DNA from: Acinetobacter pittii ANC 4050
Lineage (GTDB): Bacteria; Pseudomonadota; Gammaproteobacteria; Pseudomonadales; Moraxellaceae
Assembly (NCBI RefSeq): GCF_000399685.1
Contig: NZ_KB976987.1
Location: forward strand, 988,804-1,052,803
Direction of reading: 5' to 3'
Length of the DNA stretch: 64,000 nucleotides
The notes under the pieces are model-generated. The model had not been told where the DNA came from. It did no database searches and saw nothing but the letters and a program-made list of their open reading frames with translations. Numbering within the stretch: position 1 is the first letter of the stretch; each line of letters begins with the position of its first letter. This document shows positions 36,997 to 45,346 of this stretch, piece by piece. The translations under genes and the position numbers were made by a program.

Positions 36997-38532
36997 TTAA
37001 GCTTGGATTTTGATCTGTTCGGGCATCGTTTCTGCAGTAACGACGCTGGGTTTTTTCTTAGGCTTAATATTTGTAAAACATAGTTCTTTATCAAACACTG
37101 GACCTTTACGAAGTCGTTCAACATCGAATTTATAATCTTGTTTTACAATCCATGGACCTTCTGTACCTGCCATTGGAAATTGTGCAATGCTTCGTTGAAT
37201 GTAGCCTGAGTTCAAATCCACAAATGGAACACGTTTCATGTTTTTATTACTAATTACAGGTGTGAATGTTCCATACTTATTTTCATCCATGTAATCTAGT
37301 AATCTACAAAAGTGTTTCCATACCAAATCAACTTTTAAGGTCCATGCAAGATTGGTGTATCCGAATGCGAAAGCAAAATTGGGAATATTGGATAACATCA
37401 TCGATTTGAAAATCGTGGTATCTGGATAATCTATTTTTTTACCATCAACAGCTAATAAGGTTTTGCTAAATACAACTGCATTTAGACCTGTTGCGGTCAC
37501 AATAATATCGGCTTCTAATGTTTTACCCGATTTAAGTAAAATGCCATCTTTGGTAAAACGCTCAATATGATCGGTTACTACAGAAGCTTTCCCTGCAGAA
37601 ATGGCTTTGAACATATCTCCATCAGGTACAACACATAAACGTTCATCCCATGGATTGTATTTCGGTGAAAAGTGAGTGGCGACATCAAAGTCTTTTGGTA
37701 GGTTTCGTTGTACATCTGAGATTAAAAAGCGACGCATGAGCTTCGGAAAGCGACGACTTAAATTGTAGACTCCTCGAGTCAAAGCAATATTTTTACGGCG
37801 GATAAGATCGAAAGCACGTTGTGGTGAGAGGACGCGATTGAGTGTATTTGCGATTGCATCTGTACTTGGCGCTGCCATGACATAACTTGGTGATCTCTGA
37901 AGCATGGTAATATGCGCCACCTTTTGAGCCATCGCCGGAATTAAGGTAACGGCTGTAGCGCCACTACCTATGACCACGACTTTTTTGCCAGAATAATCTA
38001 GGTTCTCTGGCCAATGTTGAGGATGAAGGAGGAGCCCTTGAAATTCCTCGGTTCCCTTAAACTCAGGTGTATATCCGTTATCATAGTCATAATAACCTGT
38101 ACTCATCAGTAAGAAGCGGGAGCGGAAAGTGGATAAAGTTTTTTGATCTTTACGCTTCACCTTAACTGTCCAAAGACCTTCAGTAGATGAGAACTCCGCA
38201 CTTGTCATATAATGGCCAAATCGAATATGAGATTCAATTTCGTTCTCAGTGATCGTTTCTTTTAAATAATTACAGATCATTTGAGCACTGCCAAAAACCC
38301 TTTTATTGGTCCAAGGTTTAAAGCCAAATGCAAAAGATTGCATGTCTGAATCTGAGCGAATGCCTGGATAACGGAACAGGCTCCAAGTGCCTCCGATTTC
38401 GTCACGGCCTTCTAGCATAGTGAATGTTGTATTCGGTCTATATTTTTTTAAATGGTATGCTGCACTAATACCTGAGATCCCTGCACCGATAATTAAAACA
38501 TCAGTAATAGCAATTTGATCTGATGTACTCAT
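36997..38532 (-). CDS. flavin monooxygenase, AlmA/Baeyer-Villiger type
   Basis: 511 aa from ATG 38532 (GAGGAAAAAGAT just upstream; ATG 38571 not used). The FAD site is VLIIGAGISGISAAYHL and the NADPH site VVVIGSGATAVTLIP. Between them FQGLLLHPQHWP fits the FxGxxxHxxxWP fingerprint of type I Baeyer-Villiger monooxygenases. FRYPGIRSDSDMQSF and CVVPDGDMFKAI closely resemble AlmA, the long-chain alkane monooxygenase of Acinetobacter, but the remainder differs, so this is a paralogue. First gene of its unit, driven from the palindromic promoter at 38693-38740. Confidence 0.85.
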   Translation of the reverse strand: MSTSDQIAITDVLIIGAGISGISAAYHLKKYRPNTTFTMLEGRDEIGGTWSLFRYPGIRSDSDMQSFAFGFKPWTNKRVFGSAQMICNYLKETITENEIESHIRFGHYMTSAEFSSTEGLWTVKVKRKDQKTLSTFRSRFLLMSTGYYDYDNGYTPEFKGTEEFQGLLLHPQHWPENLDYSGKKVVVIGSGATAVTLIPAMAQKVAHITMLQRSPSYVMAAPSTDAIANTLNRVLSPQRAFDLIRRKNIALTRGVYNLSRRFPKLMRRFLISDVQRNLPKDFDVATHFSPKYNPWDERLCVVPDGDMFKAISAGKASVVTDHIERFTKDGILLKSGKTLEADIIVTATGLNAVVFSKTLLAVDGKKIDYPDTTIFKSMMLSNIPNFAFAFGYTNLAWTLKVDLVWKHFCRLLDYMDENKYGTFTPVISNKNMKRVPFVDLNSGYIQRSIAQFPMAGTEGPWIVKQDYKFDVERLRKGPVFDKELCFTNIKPKKKPSVVTAETMPEQIKIQA

Positions 38533-38692
38533 ATCTTTTTCCTCTTCACACAATTTTAATAAATTGAGCATCAGTTAGATTCTCTAAGATGATGATTTTT
38601 ATAATCTTCATCTTCCCTGATGAACAAAGTCCTTGAGCCAATCCACTTTCACTTCGATTTAAATCTAAGTGAGGTTTAGGTATGTGTGAATA

Positions 38693-38721
38693 TTATTAAG
38701 CCAATAATTACACACTGTCAA
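38693..38721 (-). promoter_or_regulatory. sigma-70 promoter of the BVMO-hydrolase-PhyH unit
   Basis: On the minus strand TTGACA (38716-38721) and TAATAA (38693-38698) are 17 bases apart, a near-consensus promoter reading toward the monooxygenase gene. The -35 box lies at the centre of the palindrome 38702-38740. Confidence 0.7.
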
Positions 38722-38740
38722 TGACTATGTGTAATTATTG
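38702..38740. promoter_or_regulatory. 39-bp palindromic operator, copy 1
   Basis: CAATAATTACACA (38702-38714) and TGTGTAATTATTG (38728-38740) are perfect arms; GTCA-A-TGAC lies at the same centre (38721), so only two pairs of the whole 39 bp are mismatched. It covers the -35 of the BVMO promoter. A second copy with the same core lies at 39655. The TetR gene at 38951, between the two, is the obvious candidate to bind both. Confidence 0.75.
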
Positions 38741-38950
38741 CTTGCAACATAGATAGCTTAATTATTACAGTCATGTGGAGGATGATATTTTTAATTTAAG
38801 ATTATGATTTTTATAAATTATATTTTATTTTTAATTAAGTGGTTTCTTCTTGTATTACGTCATTAGCATATGTGATAAGAGGGGATAAAGACTTGTCGAA
38901 AGATTTTTTAATACCTACAATGACGCCATGCTAAAAGGAAATAGGACAAT

Positions 38951-39556
38951 ATGACAACCTCTCGCCGTAGACCTAAACATGATCCAAAAGAATCTGAGCG
39001 AGAAATATTAGAAGCTGCTGAACAGTTTTTAAATGAACATCATTTTCGTGACCTCAATATTGATGAGGTCATGCGACGTACAGGTTTAAAACGTCCGGCT
39101 TTTTATGTCCATTTCCGTGATAAACACGATCTTACGCTTCGTCTTGTTGAGAATATCGCTAGAGAATTGTTCAATATCACAGAACGGTGGTTGGCAGGAA
39201 ATAATCTTCAAGACGATCTAGAGCGTGCCTTAGTCGACTCTATAAATGTCTATATAAAACATGGTCGTTTATTAAGGGCCTTTGTTGAAGCAGCAAGTGG
39301 AGATGAACGTGTTGATAGCGTCTATCGAACTATAATTCAAGACTTTATCAAGGCCGCTGCTCAACATATAAGAGCAGAACAGCAAGCAGGAAATATTAAA
39401 CAAAATTTAGATGTCGACGAAACAGCGAAAGCACTGATCTGGTTGGAAGAGCGTTATCTTTCAGAAGCATTCGGGCGCTCATCTCCTGTAGAACCTGAAG
39501 TCGTTATCCGCGTACTTCGAAATATTTGGACTTCGACACTTTACGTGAACAAATAA
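38951..39556 (+). CDS. TetR-family regulator of the BVMO/FadL region
   Basis: 201 aa. HTH about residues 36-60: LNIDEVMRRTGLKRPAFYVHFRDKHDL; the C-terminal ligand domain is helical. The layout is reminiscent of mycobacterial EthR next to the Baeyer-Villiger enzyme EthA. The gene lies between two copies of one palindrome (38702-38740 and 39655-39691), each covering an outward promoter, so it most likely represses the BVMO unit on the left and the FadL-like gene on the right. Confidence 0.82.
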   Translation: MTTSRRRPKHDPKESEREILEAAEQFLNEHHFRDLNIDEVMRRTGLKRPAFYVHFRDKHDLTLRLVENIARELFNITERWLAGNNLQDDLERALVDSINVYIKHGRLLRAFVEAASGDERVDSVYRTIIQDFIKAAAQHIRAEQQAGNIKQNLDVDETAKALIWLEERYLSEAFGRSSPVEPEVVIRVLRNIWTSTLYVNK

Positions 39557-39654
39557 GAATTCCACCTATACGTTTAATCGATTTTAGATTTAAAAATATT
39601 TTACTTATTAGCTGATTATATTGAACATTATAAACAAAGATAACAGATTTTCCT

Positions 39655-39691
39655 ATTAATTACACAGAGTCATTGACATTGTGTCATTAAT
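39655..39691. promoter_or_regulatory. palindromic operator, copy 2, upstream of the FadL-like gene
   Basis: Arms 39655-39666 and 39680-39691 (ATTAATTACACA, TGTGTCATTAAT) have one mismatch around GTCA-T-TGAC centred at 39673. Layout and core (TTACACA, AGTCATTGACA, TGTGT) match copy 1 read on the other strand. TTGACA at 39673-39678 is a good -35 facing the FadL-like gene; the -10 is less clear (TATAGC at 39694 gives a short spacer). Confidence 0.75.
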
Positions 39692-39799
39692 TTTATAGCT
39701 TGTATTTTGTTCACTATGATTACTGCACATAACTTTAGTGAACAAATAAATTGCTAGGTACTTAGCGATTTAACAAAAATTATAATTTAAGGATGAATA

Positions 39800-41149
39800 A
39801 TGGAAAAATCTCTAAGCAAGGATTGTGCTGACTTAAGATCACACTTAAAAAGAGTGAAAGATACTTTTGTAACTAATCCAAAGAAATATTTCTTAAGCAG
39901 CAGACTTCAGTTGAAATCTGGCCCAATTATATTGAGCGTAATTGGTGTTGTTTTTAGTAGTTATAGTCAGGCTTCTGCACTTGAACAGTCGGGCCAATCG
40001 ATCTTACCTTTTTTAGAAGCTGGTAATTATGCAGAAGCAAATGCCTTCGCTGTTGATCCTTCTGTTTCTGGCGTAGTTCATGATCGTCCAGATCTTGGTA
40101 AACCTAATCAAAGCCGAGATACAGGAAATATTGGGCAAGATAATCAATTTTATACTGCCGCCTTAAAGCTACAACTCACAGACCAATTCAGCTTTGGGTT
40201 ACTTTACGATCAGCCTTTTGCTGCAAAAACAGCTTATCCACTTCTTCCTAATAATAGTTATTCTGATGATGCCAGCCATGAAGGTACATCTGTAAATGTA
40301 AAAAGCCAAAATTTAAGTTTTATTTTAGGTTATTCACCTATTAAAAACTTTCAAGTGTATGGTGGACCTGTCTATCAAACGGTAGAAGGTGATGTCTCTT
40401 TCAGGGGAATGGCATATACCGAAGCTTTTAATGGATACAATGCTAAATTTAAAGAGAAGGGAGAGCTAGGTTGGCTATTAGGAGGAAGTTATCAAATTCC
40501 GGAAATTGCGCTTAAAGCCGCTATAACTTACCGTTCAAAAATTAAATATGATTTTCAGGTAGATGAAAATATATTTGGTGAGCCACTACAATACACTGCG
40601 CCTGCAAAGACAAAAGTCGAAACACCTCAATCAGTAAATATAGATTTTCAAACAGGTATTGCTGAAAAGACGCTTGCTTATATGAGCCTTAGATGGGTGA
40701 ATTGGAAAAAATTTAATATTCGTCCGGCGCAATACGATGCTCTTACAGCAATGTATATGGATGCATTAACGGAAGGGGCATATAAACAAGGTATTGATTT
40801 GGATTCTTACCAAAAAGATCAATATAGTGTAACGCTTGGGTTGGGACATCAGTTAACTGACCGTTGGAGTATTGCATCTGATATTGGCTGGGATTCTGGC
40901 TCGGGTAGTCCAGCTTCAACGCTTGGACCAGTGAAAGGATACTGGTCTTTTGGACTTGGTGCTCAATTTAATCCATCGCCTAATTATTTTATTGCTGCTG
41001 GCGTAAAATATTTCTGGTTAGGAGATACTAAAGCTGAAGGTGGTGGCTACTATTTACCAATCGAAGGTATTAAAGAATTTTCAGAGCAAGCTGAGTTTAA
41101 AAATAATCGTGCAATTGCATATGCGTTAAAGTTTGGATATCGCTTTTAG
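39800..41149 (+). CDS. FadL/OmpP1-family outer membrane transporter
   Basis: 449 aa. AAGGATGAATA precedes the ATG. A long charged N-region (~40 residues) leads to a hydrophobic signal segment (SGPIILSVIGVVFSSYSQASA). The mature protein is an Aro/Gly-rich beta-barrel: FSFGLLYDQPFAAKTAYP, VYGGPVYQTVEGDVSF, YMSLRWVNWKKFNI, WSFGLGAQFNPSPNYFIAAGVKYFWLGDT, ending LKFGYRF with a terminal Phe as in outer membrane proteins. The hatch-like start (ALEQSGQSILPFLEAGNYAEA) fits FadL relatives. Likely imports a hydrophobic substrate for the neighbouring enzymes. Confidence 0.82.
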   Translation: MEKSLSKDCADLRSHLKRVKDTFVTNPKKYFLSSRLQLKSGPIILSVIGVVFSSYSQASALEQSGQSILPFLEAGNYAEANAFAVDPSVSGVVHDRPDLGKPNQSRDTGNIGQDNQFYTAALKLQLTDQFSFGLLYDQPFAAKTAYPLLPNNSYSDDASHEGTSVNVKSQNLSFILGYSPIKNFQVYGGPVYQTVEGDVSFRGMAYTEAFNGYNAKFKEKGELGWLLGGSYQIPEIALKAAITYRSKIKYDFQVDENIFGEPLQYTAPAKTKVETPQSVNIDFQTGIAEKTLAYMSLRWVNWKKFNIRPAQYDALTAMYMDALTEGAYKQGIDLDSYQKDQYSVTLGLGHQLTDRWSIASDIGWDSGSGSPASTLGPVKGYWSFGLGAQFNPSPNYFIAAGVKYFWLGDTKAEGGGYYLPIEGIKEFSEQAEFKNNRAIAYALKFGYRF

Positions 41150-41207
41150 AAGAGTTATGAATAACTATTTAGTGGGATAGAGTTTTATAAATTTCTTTTT
41201 ATTTATC

Positions 41208-41241
41208 ATTTCAAATATGAAATTAATTTCATATTTGAAAT
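41208..41241. promoter_or_regulatory. two tandem upstream activator sites ATTTCA-N4-TGAAAT
   Basis: Sites at 41208-41223 and 41226-41241, centres 18 bases apart, 42 bases before the sigma-54 -24 element at 41284. The same 16-mer pattern occurs at 47230-47245 before the second sigma-54 promoter. Together the two sites also form a 19-bp-arm palindrome (41205-41244) followed by T-rich sequence, so a terminator role for the FadL-like gene cannot be excluded. Confidence 0.65.
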
Positions 41242-41283
41242 GATTTTTGTTTTTTAAATGTTTGAATTTTAATACAAAAATAG

Positions 41284-41299
41284 TGGCATGCAATTTGCT
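41284..41299 (+). promoter_or_regulatory. sigma-54 promoter of the 4-hydroxyacid-type operon
   Basis: TGGCAT-N5-TTGCT: GG at -24 and GC at -12 with the required spacing, 30 bases before the kinase-like gene. One base differs from the TGGCAC-N5-TTGC consensus. Confidence 0.75.
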
Positions 41300-41328
41300 C
41301 CAATGCATATAGTTACAAGGAGTGAATA

Positions 41329-42318
41329 ATGAATGCTAACCATATACTGCAATTGAGCGGCCTGTTGCAGGAAAATTTGGGGTTAATTCCTCATGAGATT
41401 CAGTTAAAAAAGATGAGTGGTGGGGCTATTCAAGAAAATTGGCTCGTTCAAACTCAAGATTTTGCTTTAGTTCTGCGAAAAAATGCTGAGTCGAGCGTAG
41501 AAGCCAGTTCAGATCGGGAACAAGAGTATTTACTTTTAGATCGCCTATATCATTTTGGAATTAAAGTGCCACAGCCGCTTTATTTTGAAAAATCACCTAA
41601 CTTTTTAAATAGTGATTTCTTCATTATGAAAAAAATTGATGGTGTAACAGAAGGCCATAAATTAGTTCGAATTGCTGAAGAAGAAAAACGAAAAAAAATT
41701 ACTCAAGAAATTGGTAAACAACTGGCTTTAATACATGCCATTCAATCAGATGAAATATTAGAAAAATTACTTCCTAAACCGAATAAAGATCAATATCTAG
41801 AGAAAAAACTTAAAAGTTTTATAGAGCAGCTAGATAGCTTGAAAAGACATCGTCCAATTCTTGAGTATGCCATTCAATGGATGTTCAACAATATTCCAAA
41901 AGTAGATGATCTGGTGTTAGTCCATGGTGATTACCGCATAGGCAACATCATGATTAATGATGATCAGATTTCTGGAATTTTAGATTGGGAGTTTACTCAG
42001 TGGGGCGACCGTAGAGAAGACATAGGTTGGTTTACCTCTAAATGCTGGCGTTTTGGTCAAGATGAAAATATAGCAGGGGGAATAGGTTCATATAAGGACT
42101 TTGCCAAAGCCTATGCGGAAATTTCCGATATTTATATTCCTGAATTTGAAATGAAGTTCTGGCATTTGCTGTCTCATGTTCGATGGGCAATTATTGCCTT
42201 GCAACAGTCTGACCGAAACAATGAAATGACTACTCCATCACTTGAACTAGCCCTAACGGAATTTTTAGTTCCCCGCCTTGAAAAGAATATCTTGGAAATA
42301 TTGGGAGAAAAAGAATGA
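41329..42318 (+). CDS. APH-family kinase, LvaA-like (4-hydroxyacyl-CoA kinase subunit)
   Basis: 329 aa with aminoglycoside-phosphotransferase/ACAD10-kinase motifs: ALVLRKNAE (ATP Lys), LVHGDYRIGNIMI (Brenner HGDxxxxN) and GILDWEFTQWGD (metal-binding DWE). Its place before a small DUF6285-like gene, an acyl-CoA dehydrogenase and an SDR matches lvaA of the Pseudomonas putida levulinate operon, in which LvaAB phosphorylates 4-hydroxyvaleryl-CoA. It is therefore unlikely to be an antibiotic-resistance enzyme. AAGGAGTGAATA precedes the ATG; the next gene overlaps its stop by 4 bases. Confidence 0.82.
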   Translation: MNANHILQLSGLLQENLGLIPHEIQLKKMSGGAIQENWLVQTQDFALVLRKNAESSVEASSDREQEYLLLDRLYHFGIKVPQPLYFEKSPNFLNSDFFIMKKIDGVTEGHKLVRIAEEEKRKKITQEIGKQLALIHAIQSDEILEKLLPKPNKDQYLEKKLKSFIEQLDSLKRHRPILEYAIQWMFNNIPKVDDLVLVHGDYRIGNIMINDDQISGILDWEFTQWGDRREDIGWFTSKCWRFGQDENIAGGIGSYKDFAKAYAEISDIYIPEFEMKFWHLLSHVRWAIIALQQSDRNNEMTTPSLELALTEFLVPRLEKNILEILGEKE

Positions 42319-42659
42319 AAGAGCAAAAAATGATTGACCTGATCAAAGCGAGTCAAGCCGTGATCAAGAATGAGCTTTTACCGCAATCGGACAGTCAGAA
42401 ATATAACTTGTTAATGCTGATGCGAAGCTTTGAAATTTTGCAGGCTTATATTTTGCAAAAGGAAACTTGTTCATTACATAACTCAGGAATTTTGCAAGAT
42501 TATTTTTCTTTTCCGATCAAAGATGTTGATGAGGCTATTCAATTGTTTATTGCCGATATACGTGAGGGTAAACAATCTGAGCGTACATTTGAAATATTAA
42601 AAGCTCTTAATTCTGAAGATCTAAAAATTACTGAACCCAAGGTGGCTCATCATGGATAA
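42315..42659 (+). CDS. small DUF6285/LvaB-like protein
   Basis: 114 aa, helical, with no catalytic motif. It starts at ATGA overlapping the kinase stop and ends overlapping the next gene by 8 bases. In P. putida LvaB is a small protein of similar size required with LvaA for kinase activity. Position and size, rather than residue motifs, drive this call; NLLMLMRSFEILQAYI is the most conserved-looking stretch. Confidence 0.6.
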   Translation: MKEQKMIDLIKASQAVIKNELLPQSDSQKYNLLMLMRSFEILQAYILQKETCSLHNSGILQDYFSFPIKDVDEAIQLFIADIREGKQSERTFEILKALNSEDLKITEPKVAHHG

Positions 42660-43380
42660 GTATCGGCTACGTATTTATTTAGTTCGGCATGGGCACGTTT
42701 CATATTTTGATGCAGATAAGAACCCGATTAATCCTAAGTTTGCACAGTTATCTCAACGTGGAATAGAACAAATACAAGGTTTAGCGCATCAATTACGCGA
42801 TATTAATTTTGAAAAAATTTATTCGTCTACTATGCCTCGTTCAATACAAACCGCAGAGATTTTGAATAGCTATCAAAACGAGCCTAAAGACATTATGTCA
42901 TTTGATGATATTCGAGAAATTAAAGCAGGGCGTTTAAGGGAAATTTCTTCTGATCGCGCTGAACTGGAAATCAAAAAGGCCTATCAATTCTATAAAAACA
43001 ATCTTGAATTGTTTGTACAAGGTGAAAGCTGGTCTCTCTTTATTAATCGTGTATTGGCATGGTTTGAAAAGTTAATTTTAACGGCGAACAAAGACCAGAA
43101 TATTCTGATTTCTTCGCACGATATTGTGAACAGAATACTCATTAATTGGGTATATGGGCATGACTGCAAAGATGTCTATTCGCAGGAGCAGGATTATGGC
43201 TGTTTAAATATTCTTGATTTAAAGATTGAAAATCAAATTGTCATAAGTAAACGAATCAAACTCCAGAACTTCACTGCATATAATCTGATTAAAAATGACC
43301 TATTTAATAGCGCTATGGATGATGTGTATGAAACTTATATCGCGACCCAAGGTTTTAAATTAAAGGAGCTCAGCTCATGA
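42652..43380 (+). CDS. histidine phosphatase superfamily protein
   Basis: 242 aa. YLVRHGHVSYFD holds the RHG catalytic motif, KIYSSTMPRSIQTAEIL the second Arg, DDIREIKAGRL an acidic residue, and LISSHDIVNRILINW the C-terminal catalytic His. It sits inside the operon between the kinase pair and the dehydrogenase, overlapping both by a few bases. The levulinate operon as I remember it has no such gene. It could remove phosphate from a phosphorylated acyl-CoA or its free acid, or proofread dead-end products. Confidence 0.8.
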   Translation: MDKYRLRIYLVRHGHVSYFDADKNPINPKFAQLSQRGIEQIQGLAHQLRDINFEKIYSSTMPRSIQTAEILNSYQNEPKDIMSFDDIREIKAGRLREISSDRAELEIKKAYQFYKNNLELFVQGESWSLFINRVLAWFEKLILTANKDQNILISSHDIVNRILINWVYGHDCKDVYSQEQDYGCLNILDLKIENQIVISKRIKLQNFTAYNLIKNDLFNSAMDDVYETYIATQGFKLKELSS

Positions 43381-44537
43381 TTACGCTATCTAATGAATTA
43401 TTAGAATTACAAAAGAAAGTAAGAGAATTTATCCAACAAGAGGTGATCCCATTAGAAAATGATCCTCGTCAAGATAGCCATGGGCCTAGTGAAGCTTTGC
43501 GCAGTGAATTAGTGAGTCGTGCACGCCGTTGGGGACTACTTACCCCTCATGCAAGTCAGGAAATGGGCGGACTTGGATGGTCGCACTTACAAAAGGCTGT
43601 GGCTTTCGAAGAAGCGGGTTATTCTGCTTTAGGTCCTATTGCTTTAAATATTCATGCGCCTGATGAAGGAAATATTCATCTATTAGATGCTGTTGCAAAT
43701 GATGTACAAAAAGAAAGATGGTTAAGAAAACTGGTAGCTGGAGAAATTAGATCTTGCTTTGCTATGACGGAACCTGCACCGGGTGCTGGCTCAGATCCAT
43801 CTATGCTTCAAACAACCGCAATTGCTGATGGCGATGATTACGTTATTAATGGGCGTAAATGGTTAATTACAGGAGCAGAAGGAGCAAGTGTCGCTATTAT
43901 TATGGCAAAGATGGAAGACGGCACTGCTTCTATGTTTTTAACAGATACGGATGTTGAAGGATTTATATTGGAAAAAAGTATGAATGCTATGGATTCATGT
44001 TTTTCGGGAGGACATGGCATTTTACGCTTTGAGAACTTACGAATACCTAAAGAAAATGTCTTGGGTGAAATTGGTAAAGGCTTTAAATATGCTCAAGTTC
44101 GCCTCGCCCCAGCTCGTTTAACCCATTGCATGAGATGGTTAGGACAAGCCAAGAGAGCACATGATATTGCTACTCAATATGCACGAGAACGGCAATCTTT
44201 TGGCAAGAGATTAGGAGACCACCAAGGCGTTGGTTTTATGCTTGCTGACAATGAAATGGATATTTTAACGACTCGATTAGCCGTTCATTATTGTGCACAG
44301 GTTTTAGATTTGGGCGAGAAAGGAAATTATGAGTCGAGCCTAGTTAAAGTGATCAGCTCTGAAGGTATATGGCGTGTGGTGGATCGGTCAGTTCAGATTT
44401 TAGGTGGACAGGCCATGACGGATGAATCAGTAGTCTGCAAGATTTTTAAAGATGCACGCGGTTTCAGAATCTATGATGGAGCAAATGAAGTTCATCGCAT
44501 GAGCATTGCTAAAAAGCTATTAGGGAAGCAGGCATAA
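43377..44537 (+). CDS. acyl-CoA dehydrogenase, LvaC/ACAD10-11-like
   Basis: 386 aa, standard ACAD length. RSCFAMTEPAPGAGSDPSML and VINGRKWLITGAEGA are the FAD/substrate signature; RQSFGKRLGDHQGVGFMLAD and VQILGGQAMTDESVV the C-terminal helices; FRIYDGANEVHRM the family end motif. In the ACAD10/11 and LvaC pathways such an enzyme acts on 4-phospho-acyl-CoA, removing phosphate and shifting the hydroxyl toward the 3-position. The kinase domain fused in ACAD10/11 is here a separate gene (41329). ATGA overlap with the phosphatase gene. Confidence 0.85.
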   Translation: MITLSNELLELQKKVREFIQQEVIPLENDPRQDSHGPSEALRSELVSRARRWGLLTPHASQEMGGLGWSHLQKAVAFEEAGYSALGPIALNIHAPDEGNIHLLDAVANDVQKERWLRKLVAGEIRSCFAMTEPAPGAGSDPSMLQTTAIADGDDYVINGRKWLITGAEGASVAIIMAKMEDGTASMFLTDTDVEGFILEKSMNAMDSCFSGGHGILRFENLRIPKENVLGEIGKGFKYAQVRLAPARLTHCMRWLGQAKRAHDIATQYARERQSFGKRLGDHQGVGFMLADNEMDILTTRLAVHYCAQVLDLGEKGNYESSLVKVISSEGIWRVVDRSVQILGGQAMTDESVVCKIFKDARGFRIYDGANEVHRMSIAKKLLGKQA

Positions 44538-44555
44538 TAAAGCAGGGATAAGAGA

Positions 44556-45323
44556 ATGAATATTTTTGATGTAAAAGATAAATATATTTTAATTACGGGT
44601 GCTTCGAGTGGTTTGGGTCATCATATGGCTGAATTGTTTGCTAAGGAAGGCGCTCATATTGTCATTTGTGCCAGACGGCTAGAACGATTGAAAGAGTTAG
44701 AGAGCTATATCAAAAATGAATATGGCGTACAAGTTCATACTTTTTCATTAGATATAAATGACCGTTTAGCTGTAAAAGATATGCTTAATAATCTAGAAGC
44801 AGAAGGAATCACAATAGATGTGTTAATTAATAATGCTGGTGTGAGTGATACCAAGCGTTTCTTAGATTATAACGATGAAGACTGGGATAAGATTGTAGAT
44901 ACTAACCTCAAAGCCCCTTGGCAATGTACACAAGAAGTTGTGCAGCATATGATTAAGGTTGGACAACAAGGATCAATCATCAACATTACGTCAATTTTAT
45001 CTCAGTCTACAAATCTTGGTGTTAGCCCGTACTGTGCGTCAAAAGCTGGATTACGCCATTTAACAGAAGTAATGGCAGTAGAGTTAGCTAGGTTTGGTAT
45101 AAATGTAAATGCCATCGCTCCAGGTTATATGATTACTGAAATTAATGAAGAATATTTAACCAGTGAGGCAGGGCAACAGCTTTTAAAAAAGATTCCTACA
45201 AGGAAGTTTGTAGAATTTGATGATTTAAATGGGCCTTTACTATTACTTGCTTCGCAAGCTGGTCAAGGCATCACAGGCATCGAAATTAAAGTCGACGGCG
45301 GTCATAGTTCTGCCCCTATATAA
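44556..45323 (+). CDS. short-chain dehydrogenase/reductase, LvaD-like
   Basis: 255 aa classical SDR: ILITGASSGLGHHMAELFA (TGxxxGxG), VLINNAGVSDTKRF (NNAG), SIINITSILSQ with the catalytic Ser, and YCASK (YxxxK), then INVNAIAPGYMITE. In the levulinate pathway LvaD reduces 4-oxo- to 4-hydroxyacyl-CoA; the same step would feed the kinase here. 18 bases after the dehydrogenase gene. Confidence 0.85.
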   Translation: MNIFDVKDKYILITGASSGLGHHMAELFAKEGAHIVICARRLERLKELESYIKNEYGVQVHTFSLDINDRLAVKDMLNNLEAEGITIDVLINNAGVSDTKRFLDYNDEDWDKIVDTNLKAPWQCTQEVVQHMIKVGQQGSIINITSILSQSTNLGVSPYCASKAGLRHLTEVMAVELARFGINVNAIAPGYMITEINEEYLTSEAGQQLLKKIPTRKFVEFDDLNGPLLLLASQAGQGITGIEIKVDGGHSSAPI

Positions 45324-45346
45324 AACGTTTTTTAATGGAGTAAAAA

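Noticed and set aside
41205..41244. Plain rho-independent terminator after the FadL-like gene
   Set aside because: It can fold as a hairpin, but it is built of two copies of ATTTCA-N4-TGAAAT that also occurs before the second sigma-54 promoter; an activator site explains more, though both roles may apply.
41329..42318. Aminoglycoside phosphotransferase (resistance gene)
   Set aside because: HGDxxxxN and DWE motifs are shared by many kinases; the operon with LvaB-, LvaC- and LvaD-like genes points to an acyl-CoA kinase.
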